Source of the DNA: Roseateles chitinivorans | GTDB taxonomy: Bacteria > Pseudomonadota > Gammaproteobacteria > Burkholderiales > Burkholderiaceae_C | NCBI RefSeq assembly: GCF_002761755.1 | Contig: NZ_PEOG01000043.1 | Location: 1-50,279, forward strand | DNA: 50,279 bases | Direction of reading: 5' to 3' | Part shown: piece by piece, positions 26,634-34,442 of the stretch | How the letters are laid out: each line of letters starts with the position of its first letter | Position numbering within the stretch: the stretch's first letter is position 1 | Notes under the pieces: model-generated | What the model saw: the letters and a program-made list of their open reading frames with translations, nothing else | Databases searched by the model: none | Told to the model about the DNA's origin: nothing | Position numbers and translations under genes: made by a program

Positions 26634-28814
26634 ATGCTCGGTCCGGCCGTCCGATCCCTTCAGCGCCTGCGCCGCGCGGCGCTGTGGGCGGGCGTCGTCG
26701 TGGCGGCGGGCACGCTGGCGGGCCTGATCGGCCCGGCCTGGGTCGGCCGCCAGGAAGCGATCGACGAAGCCCGCGCCCGTGGCGCGCTGCTGGCGCAGGT
26801 GCTGGAAAGCGACGCGAGCCGCACCATCGAGACCGCGTCGCTGTCCCTGCATGCGATCGGCGACGGGTTGACGCGGTCGATCGCCGATCCGCATGAAGCC
26901 GAACACCTGGAGGCGCATTTCAGCCATGTGCTGGTGGGCCTGCCGTTCATCCGCAGCGTGTCCTTGCTGGATACCCGCGGGAAGGTCCTGATCAGCACGA
27001 ATGCCGATGAGATCGGCCTGGAAGTGCCGCTGGACGACTTCGGCCGGCTGCCCGGCCCGGATCGCGACCTGCTGATGCCCTTGCGGCCGGGGCGCGGGCT
27101 CGCGGACCTGGCTCGGGGCCGACCACCGCGCAGTTCGCCGGTGGGGATGCTGCCGCTGCTGCTGCAACTGCCGGCACCGCCGGACGCCGCGGCAAGCGGT
27201 GTGACCACGGAAGCCGGGGTCGCGCCCGGCGCGCGCGAGCGGGAGCCGCGCTGGCTGCTGGCGCTGATCAATCCGGATGCGTTGACGCAGGTCCAGCAGC
27301 GGGCGCTGCCCACCGGGCACAGCGCCGCGTGGCTCGCCTCGACCGACGGCCAGCTGCTCGCGGCGATGGAAACGCTGCACCAGCTGCCCGGCCAGCGGCT
27401 GGACGGCCACCCCGCGTTCGACGCCTTGCGTCGCGGGCGCGAGCACGGCACCTACATCGGCGCCGGCGCGTTGCCGGGCGAGGTCGTCGTGGCCTACCGC
27501 GCGGCGCCGCGGCGCTCGCTGATGGTCGGCGTCGAACAGTCGGTCGAGGAGGTCCTCGGTCGCTGGCATGCCGGCCTGCGCTGGCTGATGCTGATCGGCG
27601 CCCTGGCACTGGCCCTGATCGCGCTGGCGACGGTCACCGTGAGGCGCAGCCTGCAGGCGCGGGCCGAGGCGATGGAAGCCCTGGAGGGCGCGCACGAGCA
27701 GCTCGCCGACCGGGAGCGCGACATGCGCGTGCTGCTCAAGAGCGTGCAGGAGGTGATCTTCCGCACCAATCCATCGGGCACGCTGACCTTCGTGAACGCA
27801 CGCTGGACGACGCTGCATCGTGGGCGTCCGGACGAGGCCGTCGGCCGCCGGCTGGCCGACCTCGCCGAGCCGGCCGACCGCGAGGCGGTGGCCGGGCTCT
27901 TCGGCGGCGACGAGGGCGTGCGCAGCGTCGAGGCCACCATCCGCAACGGCGAGGGCGCCCCACGTCGCTACCAGATCGCGACGGTGCCGCTGCGCCGCGA
28001 CGGCGAACTGCTCGGCTACGCCGGCAGCGCGGTCGACATCACCGAACGCGCCGCGGCCGAGCGGCTCACGCGCCAGGCGCGCGACGCGGCGGAAGAGGCC
28101 TCGCGCACCAAGACCGAATTCCTGGCCAACATCAGCCATGAGCTGCGCACGCCCTTGCAATCCATCCTCGGCTTCTCCGAGCTGGGCATGGCGCGCAGCG
28201 GCGGGCAGGAGCGGCTGCATGCGATGTTCTCGGACATCCACGGCTCCGGCCAGCGCATGCTGGCGCTCGTCAACGACCTGCTGGATGCGTCCAAGCTCGA
28301 TGCCGTCGGCGCGCTGGACCTCCGCGCGCAGGACCTGCGCGAGCCGGTGGGCGCGGTGATGCGGGAACTCGCGCCATTGACCGCCAAGCGGCAGCTGACG
28401 TTGGCCGCCGAGTTGCCCGAGCCGCTGCCGGCGAGCGTCGATCCGCTGCGCTTCCAGCAGGCGGTGCGCAACGTGCTGGCCAATGCGATCAAGTTCGCGC
28501 CGCAGGGCGGCACGATCGAGCTGCGCGGGCAACGGACCCCCGATGGCGCGCTGCACCTGTGCGTGGCCGATCGCGGACCGGGTATTCCGGTCGACGAACT
28601 GGAGCGCATCTTCGATCCCTTCGTCCAGTCGAGCACGACCAAGGACGGCTCCGGCGGCACCGGCCTGGGCCTGCCGATCAGCCGGCGCATCGTCGAGATG
28701 CACGGCGGCCGGCTGTACGCCGCCAACCGCGAAGGCGGCGGGGCCGAATTCCATCTGATCCTGCCTGCCAACGAGTCGACGGCGCCGGGCGGCGGCGCGC
28801 TGGCGGCCGACTGA
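26634..28814 (+). CDS. Membrane PAS-domain sensor histidine kinase
   Basis: 726 residues. TM1 at about 16-38, a periplasmic region of about 275 residues resembling a double-Cache sensor (HAIGDGLTRSI...IRSVSLLDTRGKVLISTN), TM2 at about 318-337, a coiled linker, PAS (about 363-475, EVIFRTNPSGTLTFVNARW), dimerisation helix with phospho-accepting H502 in FLANISHELRTP, and an HATPase domain (NVLANAIKFAPQGG, DRGPGIP, GGTGLGLPISRRIVEMHGG). There is no receiver at the C-terminus; that step can be supplied by the REC-Hpt protein on the other side of the locus. Confidence 0.95.
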   Translation: MLGPAVRSLQRLRRAALWAGVVVAAGTLAGLIGPAWVGRQEAIDEARARGALLAQVLESDASRTIETASLSLHAIGDGLTRSIADPHEAEHLEAHFSHVLVGLPFIRSVSLLDTRGKVLISTNADEIGLEVPLDDFGRLPGPDRDLLMPLRPGRGLADLARGRPPRSSPVGMLPLLLQLPAPPDAAASGVTTEAGVAPGAREREPRWLLALINPDALTQVQQRALPTGHSAAWLASTDGQLLAAMETLHQLPGQRLDGHPAFDALRRGREHGTYIGAGALPGEVVVAYRAAPRRSLMVGVEQSVEEVLGRWHAGLRWLMLIGALALALIALATVTVRRSLQARAEAMEALEGAHEQLADRERDMRVLLKSVQEVIFRTNPSGTLTFVNARWTTLHRGRPDEAVGRRLADLAEPADREAVAGLFGGDEGVRSVEATIRNGEGAPRRYQIATVPLRRDGELLGYAGSAVDITERAAAERLTRQARDAAEEASRTKTEFLANISHELRTPLQSILGFSELGMARSGGQERLHAMFSDIHGSGQRMLALVNDLLDASKLDAVGALDLRAQDLREPVGAVMRELAPLTAKRQLTLAAELPEPLPASVDPLRFQQAVRNVLANAIKFAPQGGTIELRGQRTPDGALHLCVADRGPGIPVDELERIFDPFVQSSTTKDGSGGTGLGLPISRRIVEMHGGRLYAANREGGGAEFHLILPANESTAPGGGALAAD

Positions 28815-28938
28815 GCCGTCGCTGTCCCCTGATCGAGGCAGCGCGGGCATGGCGAGGCGCCGTCCGACAGCGCCGTCCGGCGCGCTGTGCCATCCTTGCG
28901 CATCGTTGGAGCCGGCGGGCCGGCGGCAGGAGTGCACC

Positions 28939-29817
28939 ATGAAGTGGGAAGGACAACGCGAGAGCGACAACGTCGAGGACGCACGCGGCGGCGGTGGCGG
29001 CGGAGGCGGCTTCCCGATGCTCGGCGGACGCGGCATCGGCATCGGCGGCATCGTCATCGCCCTGCTGGCCTCCTGGGCCTTCGGCATCAACCCGCTGACG
29101 GTGCTCAGCGCACTCGACGGCAGCACCGTCCAGACCGGCGGCGAGCAGCGGCCCGTCGCGCCCAGCCATCCGCAGGACGCGCCCGCCAGATTCGTCAGCG
29201 TGGTGCTGGCCGATACCGAAGAGGTCTGGACCCAGCTCTTCCAGGCCGGCGGCAAGACCTACCAAGCCCCCAAGCTCCGCCTCTTCGAAGGCAGCGAACC
29301 CACCGCCTGCGGCATGGGCCAGGCCGCCATGGGACCGTTCTACTGCCCCGGCGACAGCAAGGTCTATATCGACCTCAGCTTCTATCAGACCCTCCGCGAA
29401 CGCCTCGGCGCCCCCGGCGACTTCGCCCAGGCCTACGTCATCGCCCATGAGGTCGGCCATCACGTCCAGCATCAGCTCGGCATCACCCAGAAGGTTGAAG
29501 CGGCTCGTCGTCGGCAATCCGAACAAGCAGCCAACGCCACCAGCGTTCGCGTCGAACTCCAGGCCGATTGCTTCGCCGGCGTGTGGGCTCACCACTCCCA
29601 GCAGACCAAAGGCTGGCTCGAGGCCGGCGATGTCGAAGAAGCCCTCAATGCAGCCGCCAAAATCGGCGACGACACACTTCAGCGAAACGCCGGACGCGCG
29701 GTCGTGCCAGAAAGCTTCACCCACGGCACCAGCGAACAGCGGCAGCGGTGGTTCAAGCGCGGAATGGCACAGGGGGATCTCAGAGATTGCGATACGTTCG
29801 CGGCGCGGCAGATCTGA
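28939..29817 (+). CDS. ypfJ: YpfJ-family neutral zinc metallopeptidase
   Basis: 292 residues. A glycine run (17-24) precedes a single membrane helix (IGIGGIVIALLASWAFGI), then a periplasmic domain with the zinc motif HEVGHH (H170, E171, H174) and family segments EVWTQLF, YCPGDSKVYIDLSFYQTL, VELQADCFAGVWAH and RQRWFKRGMAQGDLRDCDTF. GGAG lies upstream of the start. Substrate unknown. From about 29250 the codon choice shifts to more A/T third positions than in the 5' part of the gene. Confidence 0.93.
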   Translation: MKWEGQRESDNVEDARGGGGGGGGFPMLGGRGIGIGGIVIALLASWAFGINPLTVLSALDGSTVQTGGEQRPVAPSHPQDAPARFVSVVLADTEEVWTQLFQAGGKTYQAPKLRLFEGSEPTACGMGQAAMGPFYCPGDSKVYIDLSFYQTLRERLGAPGDFAQAYVIAHEVGHHVQHQLGITQKVEAARRRQSEQAANATSVRVELQADCFAGVWAHHSQQTKGWLEAGDVEEALNAAAKIGDDTLQRNAGRAVVPESFTHGTSEQRQRWFKRGMAQGDLRDCDTFAARQI

Positions 29818-29874
29818 GCGAGGCGGTCGATCTGGGTGAGGCGGCGGGAGGCGCGTGGAAGACGGAGCGAACGC

Positions 29875-30009
29875 GCTTGGCCGAGGCCGCCGGCGAAGCC
29901 GAAGCTCGGGGCGCCAACTCGCGACGCTCACCTTCGGCTCGCTCTGCTCAAACAGACGGCGCCCAGTCAGAGGACGACGCTTCGGCTTCGCCGGCGGCCT
30001 CGGCCAAGC
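29875..30009. repeat. 31-bp perfect inverted repeat in a convergent junction
   Basis: Arms 29875-29905 (begins GCTTGGCCGAGGCCGCC) and 29979-30009 are exact reverse complements over 31 bp, with a 73-bp loop that contains a second small inverted repeat (GGGCGCC 29909-29915 / GGCGCCC 29958-29964). GAGCGA (29865-29870) and TCGCTC (30022-30027) extend the symmetry imperfectly. It lies between the ends of the ypfJ and S9 peptidase genes. It could be a bidirectional terminator, a cruciform, or a miniature inverted-repeat element. No target duplication was recognised. Confidence 0.85.
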
Positions 30010-30025
30010 ACGTCGGACGAGTCGC

Positions 30026-32521
30026 TCACTGCGACGACGGCGGGGCGGTGGTGGGGGGGGCGGAGCCAGGGGACGCCCGGGGGCGGGCTTCGGCTCGGGG
30101 ATCGCCGACACATCCCTTCAACCATTGACTCATCTCCCATTGCACCTGGCCAGCTGACTCGCGCGAGGTGTAGCCGTGCGCCTCGAAAGGCAGCAGCACG
30201 TAGCGGGCAGTGCCGCCCAGACCCGCCAAGGCCTGGTACAGACGCTCGCTCTGCATCGGGAAAGTGCCGGAGTTGTTGTCCGCCTCACCATGAATCAGCA
30301 GCAGCGGATCCTTGATCTGGTTCGCAAAAAGGAAGGGCGACAGCTTCAGGTAGACATCCTTTGCATCCCAGAGGGAGCGGCGCTCGCTCTGGAAACCAAA
30401 CGGCGTCAGGGTGCGGTTGTAGGCCCCGCTGCGAGCGATGCCGCATCGGAACAGCTTCGTGTGCGCCAGCAGGTTCACCGCCATGAAGGCCCCGTAGCTG
30501 TGACCACCAATCGCCACCCGCCTCGGATCCACCACGCCCAGATCCTCCGCCTTGTCCACGATCGCCCGCGCATTCGACGTGACCTGCTCGATGAAGCTGT
30601 CATTCATGTTCCGCGAGTCACCCACCACCGGCATCGTCGCGTCCATCAGCACCACATACCCATCCATCAGCAGATTCAACGGACTGATGCCCGAGAAGCT
30701 CATGTACCGGCCCGGCGATCCGCTCAACTGACCCGCGATCGCAGCATCGTTGAACTCCAGCGGATACGCCCACACCAGCGCCGGCCGCTTCTCGCCCTCC
30801 TTCAAATCCGGCGGCAGGTACATCCAGAACGACAGCTCCACGCCATCGCTGCGCTTGAAACTCACCAGCTCCCGCCGCACCGCCTTGAGCTGTGGCGCCG
30901 GATCCTTGATCCGCGTCAGCGGCGTGACCTTGCCGTTCTCGCGCAGGCTCAGGTTGGGCGGCTCATGCTCGGTCTCTCGCTGCGTCACCAGCCGCCGGTC
31001 CTCCAGCAGCGCCACCGGCTGCTCGTACACGCCCTCGGCCGACTGGAACAGCCGCTGCACGCTCAGGTCGCGCAGCGACAGCTTGTCGAGGAACGGCCGG
31101 TCGCCCTTCGGGCTCGCGCCCTGGCCCGACAGCAGCAGGTCGCCGTTGAGCGTCTGCGCGACCTGATGCCCGTTGGGCAGGGTCCGCATGAAGGGGAAGC
31201 CGGGGTGGCGGTAGCGCTCGCGCACCGAGTGCTCGAACAAGGGCCGGCTCTGCCGGCCGTTGAGCGGCAGCAGGTAGGTCCGCGACCAGCCCCGGTTGCG
31301 GTCCTCCTCCGTCAACAGGCCATGCACGCCGTCGTCCAGGAAGCGCAGCCGCGTGAAGCGGTAGGGCATGCGCTGCACCTCGGAGGGCTCGCCGGTGTAG
31401 GGCGGGTCCAGCCGCATCACGCGATCGCGGAAGGCGGCGCGGTTGGCGGGGTTGCCGCCGTCGAGCGCTTCCACCCAGTAGATCGCCGCGTCCTTGGTCG
31501 GGGACGGATAGAAGACCCGCGGGCCAGGCAGCGCGCCATCGATGGCCACGCCCTGCTTGAGCGGCATCTTGGCCAACTCGCGCAGGACCTTGCCGTCGCG
31601 CTGACGCACCTCCACGACGGTCGGGAAGTCGTCGAAGGTGAGCGCGTAGCTGAACGGCCGCACCAGCCGCTCGGTCAGCAGCGCCTGCCCGTTGCCGACG
31701 CTGGACACGCTGGTGAACAGGCCCGGCGTGCCGATGTCGCGGCTCTGGCCGCTGGCGATGTCGATCAGCGTCAGCTGCGAGCGCGCGAAGTACTCGAACA
31801 GGTCTTCGTCGCGCGGGTTGCGCAGCAGGTCCGGATAGGTGCGCTCGGGCGACGCCTTGCCATGCGTTTCCTGGATCGCCGGGCCGGTCTGCGGCCGGTT
31901 CGGCACCGGGCCGCGGTCGTCGGGGACGGTCAGCACCACCGCCTCGCGCGGATTCAGCCAGGCGATGTCGTCCGGATCGATGGCGTTGTTCAGACGCACG
32001 TTGTAGATGCGCCAGAGCTGGCCGTTGGACGTCGCGCCGGCCCACAGTTCATCGGCCGTGTCCGTGCGCCGCGAGAGCAGGAAGCGCTGCCCGTCCGGCG
32101 CCCAGACGAAGTTGTGCCAGGTGCCGCCGACCGGCAGCTCGACGTCGCGTTCGGCCGCCTCCGGATCGAGCAGCGAGCGCAACCGCACACGCTGCACCGC
32201 GACCAGGTTCTGCTGGCTCGCATTGCGCGGATCGAAGCGCGCGCCGGCCAGCCTCAGTCCGGGTCGGGCCAGTTCCTCCAGCGGCGTGTACCGGCGCTGC
32301 TCGACCAGCGCCAACGATTGCCGGTCCGGCGAGGGCAGGAGCCGCGGCAGCGCAGGCGTGTCCAGCAGTTCGCGGATCGCGGCCGACGGCTGCTTGTACG
32401 GGGAGGGCGCCGCGCCGGCCGGGCCGGGTAGGGTGGTCGTCAGCAGCGTGATGACGGCGAGGGCCGCGAGGGCACCGACGGGCGGGCGAATCAGGCCGAC
32501 AGAGGGGACGCGGGAGGACAT
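30026..32521 (-). CDS. S9-family serine peptidase (glutamyl-endopeptidase/prolyl-oligopeptidase type), secreted
   Basis: 831 residues: signal peptide (LPGPAGA), a beta-propeller of about 500 residues, then an alpha/beta-hydrolase domain with S675 (GGHSYGAF), D748 (HGEADNNSG) and H782 (FEAHGY). The arrangement matches the S9D glutamyl endopeptidase group. The C-terminal tail is low-complexity (APPTTAPPSSQ) and its codons contain a run of eight C (30053-30060 as G on the plus strand). The start at 32521 has a GATACT hexamer 8 bases upstream and no Shine-Dalgarno sequence. Divergent from the pseudokinase gene with only 35 bp between starts. Confidence 0.92.
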   Translation of the reverse strand: MSSRVPSVGLIRPPVGALAALAVITLLTTTLPGPAGAAPSPYKQPSAAIRELLDTPALPRLLPSPDRQSLALVEQRRYTPLEELARPGLRLAGARFDPRNASQQNLVAVQRVRLRSLLDPEAAERDVELPVGGTWHNFVWAPDGQRFLLSRRTDTADELWAGATSNGQLWRIYNVRLNNAIDPDDIAWLNPREAVVLTVPDDRGPVPNRPQTGPAIQETHGKASPERTYPDLLRNPRDEDLFEYFARSQLTLIDIASGQSRDIGTPGLFTSVSSVGNGQALLTERLVRPFSYALTFDDFPTVVEVRQRDGKVLRELAKMPLKQGVAIDGALPGPRVFYPSPTKDAAIYWVEALDGGNPANRAAFRDRVMRLDPPYTGEPSEVQRMPYRFTRLRFLDDGVHGLLTEEDRNRGWSRTYLLPLNGRQSRPLFEHSVRERYRHPGFPFMRTLPNGHQVAQTLNGDLLLSGQGASPKGDRPFLDKLSLRDLSVQRLFQSAEGVYEQPVALLEDRRLVTQRETEHEPPNLSLRENGKVTPLTRIKDPAPQLKAVRRELVSFKRSDGVELSFWMYLPPDLKEGEKRPALVWAYPLEFNDAAIAGQLSGSPGRYMSFSGISPLNLLMDGYVVLMDATMPVVGDSRNMNDSFIEQVTSNARAIVDKAEDLGVVDPRRVAIGGHSYGAFMAVNLLAHTKLFRCGIARSGAYNRTLTPFGFQSERRSLWDAKDVYLKLSPFLFANQIKDPLLLIHGEADNNSGTFPMQSERLYQALAGLGGTARYVLLPFEAHGYTSRESAGQVQWEMSQWLKGCVGDPRAEARPRASPGSAPPTTAPPSSQ

Positions 32522-32556
32522 GGGGCCGAAGTATCGCTGCGCTAGGATTCGCGCCC
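32522..32556. promoter_or_regulatory. 35-bp divergent promoter region with two -10 elements
   Basis: Minus-strand -10 GATACT (32535 to 32530) is 8 bases from the S9 peptidase ATG; plus-strand -10 TAGGAT (32543-32548) is 8 bases from the pseudokinase ATG. Only 7 bp separate the hexamers, so each -35 region must lie inside the other gene and one polymerase footprint would block the other. Confidence 0.5.
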
Positions 32557-33663
32557 ATGATCGAGCCGCCCGCCCCGCACGCGCCGGAATCCCGCGCCCC
32601 GCACGATCCGGCCGCTGCCAAGGCCGGCCGGGCGGTCGCCGCGCTGCCGGCGGTCGGGGAGCGCCTGGGCGTCTGGCGCGTCGCCGCCGAGCTGTTCGAA
32701 TGCGCCTCCGGCTTCTGGTTCCGCGTCGAGCACGGCAAGGCCGCGGCCCAGACCGGCCTGGCGCTGGTCTATCGCCATGAGGTCGACGCGCAGGCCGTGC
32801 TGATGCGCTTCGCCGAGGACTCCGAGGCCCTGTCGCGCTTCCAGCATCCGGCCTACGGCGCGCCGCTGGACAGCGGGTTGAGCCCGACCGGTTTGCCCTA
32901 CCTCGTGGTGCCCGCGATGGAGGGCGCGCCGCTATTGCGCGTCGCGATGGCGCTGCCGCTCAAGCGCCGGATGCAGCTGCTGCTGGATCTCGTCGACCTG
33001 CTGGAAGCCGCCCATGCCCAGGGCCTGGTGCTGCACGAACTCGATCCCGGCACCTTGTGGCTGAGCCCCGCGCAGCAACTGCACTGGCTCGGCCAGGGCC
33101 TCGCCCCGCGCGACAGCCAGGCCCCCGCCGCGCTGGTGCGCGCCGCCGAGCCGCTGGCGAACGCGCGCCAGCGCGCCGGCGGGCGGCCGGACGCCAACAG
33201 CGAGGCCCACACGCTGGGCCGCCTGCTGGGGCTGCTGGTCAATGGCCGGCTGCCGCGCCGAGACGCGACCGAGGAAGGCTTCGAGGAAGAACCCGAGCCG
33301 GGGGCGACGCCGGTCGCCTCGCTGCAGTCGTGGCTGTCGTTGACCGCCGCTCAGCGCGAGAGCCTGGACCAACTGCTGGACCGCGCCATGATGGACGGCC
33401 GCTCCTTCACCGACCGCCAGCTGCTGGCGCAGGCGGTGCGCGACTGGATCGAAGCGGAGCCCGCGCCGGCGACGCGATCCACCTCCGCTGGCGCGCCGGC
33501 CTCCGCGCCGATGCCGCTGCTGCCGCCACCGCCGCCGCTGGAACACGAGGCCGATGAGCGTCCCAAGGCGCCCGGCGCGTCGCTGGCGGAACGGCTGGCC
33601 GGCGTCGCGCTGGTCCTGGCGCTGGCGGCGGTCGTCGCCTGGCTGCTGCTGCGCACCGGCTGA
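32557..33663 (+). CDS. Membrane-anchored protein-kinase-like protein, predicted pseudokinase
   Basis: 368 residues. A Hanks-type kinase layout is visible from about residue 36: P-loop-like GVWRVAAELFECASGFWFRV, helix-C-like MRFAEDSEALSRFQHP, hinge YLVVPAMEGAPLLRV (115-129). The catalytic positions are degenerate: the beta-3 lysine is replaced (LALVYRHE), HRDLKPxN reads HELDPGTLW (160-168) and the DFG position reads LGQG (178-181). A proline-rich linker and a C-terminal membrane helix (about 346-366) follow, so the domain is cytoplasmic and tail-anchored. It is probably a scaffold or sensor rather than an enzyme. -10 hexamer 8 bases before the ATG; no Shine-Dalgarno sequence. Confidence 0.75.
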   Translation: MIEPPAPHAPESRAPHDPAAAKAGRAVAALPAVGERLGVWRVAAELFECASGFWFRVEHGKAAAQTGLALVYRHEVDAQAVLMRFAEDSEALSRFQHPAYGAPLDSGLSPTGLPYLVVPAMEGAPLLRVAMALPLKRRMQLLLDLVDLLEAAHAQGLVLHELDPGTLWLSPAQQLHWLGQGLAPRDSQAPAALVRAAEPLANARQRAGGRPDANSEAHTLGRLLGLLVNGRLPRRDATEEGFEEEPEPGATPVASLQSWLSLTAAQRESLDQLLDRAMMDGRSFTDRQLLAQAVRDWIEAEPAPATRSTSAGAPASAPMPLLPPPPPLEHEADERPKAPGASLAERLAGVALVLALAAVVAWLLLRTG

Positions 33664-33899
33664 GCGCGGACGCCCCGGGATCGCCCCGACCAGATGACGG
33701 GGTGACGACCTCGATGAGCTAGTCATCTCGCGCAACCCGCTGTCGGGTGCGTCGGAACGCCCTGGCGAATCGACTACTTCGCGAGGTGGGGCGCCACCGA
33801 TGTGTCACACGCGCCCGAGTTCAGGCGAATTGTTCGGGCGCGGGCGTCTTCCTACGATCGTCCTCCTGTCGCCGTGGATGGTGACGCGAGGAGATGCGC

Positions 33900-34379
33900 G
33901 TGAGTTTCGAAATCCGGTCGATGTCGGTCGCCGACTGGCGGACCTGCTGGCGGGACGCGGTGACCGATCCCGAATGCTCCCCTTGGCTGCGCGGTGTGCT
34001 GGAGAGCTGCATCGACGGGAAGAACGCGCACTGGATCCGCCTGTCCGAACGCTGGGCGGTGGACAGCGCCACCGGCGACTACCTGGTCCGGCTGCCTTCG
34101 CTGATCGGGCGGCAGATTTCCGACCAGTTCTGCGCCCGGGTCGGCGAGCGCCTCTATGGCCTCTGCGGCCTGGGCGTGGGTGAGTCGAAGGTGTTCTTCG
34201 CGGGCGGCTCCTCGCCGTCCTACGACGCCATGGCCCGAGTCCATGCGGTGCTGTCCGCCGCCTTCGCGGTGCATGGCTCGTACGCGGAGGACATCGGCCG
34301 CGATCCGATCCGCGAGCCGGTCTTCATTCCCGGGGCGCTGATGCCGGAGCACCTCGCCGCCGAGACCCGCGGTTCCTGA
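33900..34379 (+). CDS. Hypothetical protein, family not recognised
   Basis: 159 residues from a GTG at 33900; AGGAG at 33889-33893 is six bases upstream of it, whereas the ATG at 33894 directly abuts the site and is less likely. The protein has no signal peptide or membrane segment, five cysteines spread along it, and a mixed helical/beta composition (VLESCIDGKNAHWIRLSERWAVDSATGDYLVRLPSL). Codon usage is normal for the window, supporting a real gene. The 236-bp gap before it holds no other gene; TACGAT near 33854 is a possible -10. A CCCCGCG-T-CGCGGGG palindrome follows at 34388-34402. Confidence 0.7.
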   Translation: MSFEIRSMSVADWRTCWRDAVTDPECSPWLRGVLESCIDGKNAHWIRLSERWAVDSATGDYLVRLPSLIGRQISDQFCARVGERLYGLCGLGVGESKVFFAGGSSPSYDAMARVHAVLSAAFAVHGSYAEDIGRDPIREPVFIPGALMPEHLAAETRGS

Positions 34380-34442
34380 GGCCGCAACCCCGCGTCGCGG
34401 GGCTGCCTCCGGCCGGACCGGGCGCCTATCATGGGCGCTCAC

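Noticed and set aside
25653..29255. 1200-codon antisense frame across the SBP, kinase and ypfJ genes
   Set aside because: Same cause: stop codons are rare in antisense frames of GC-rich genes. No domain, ribosome site or plausible composition.
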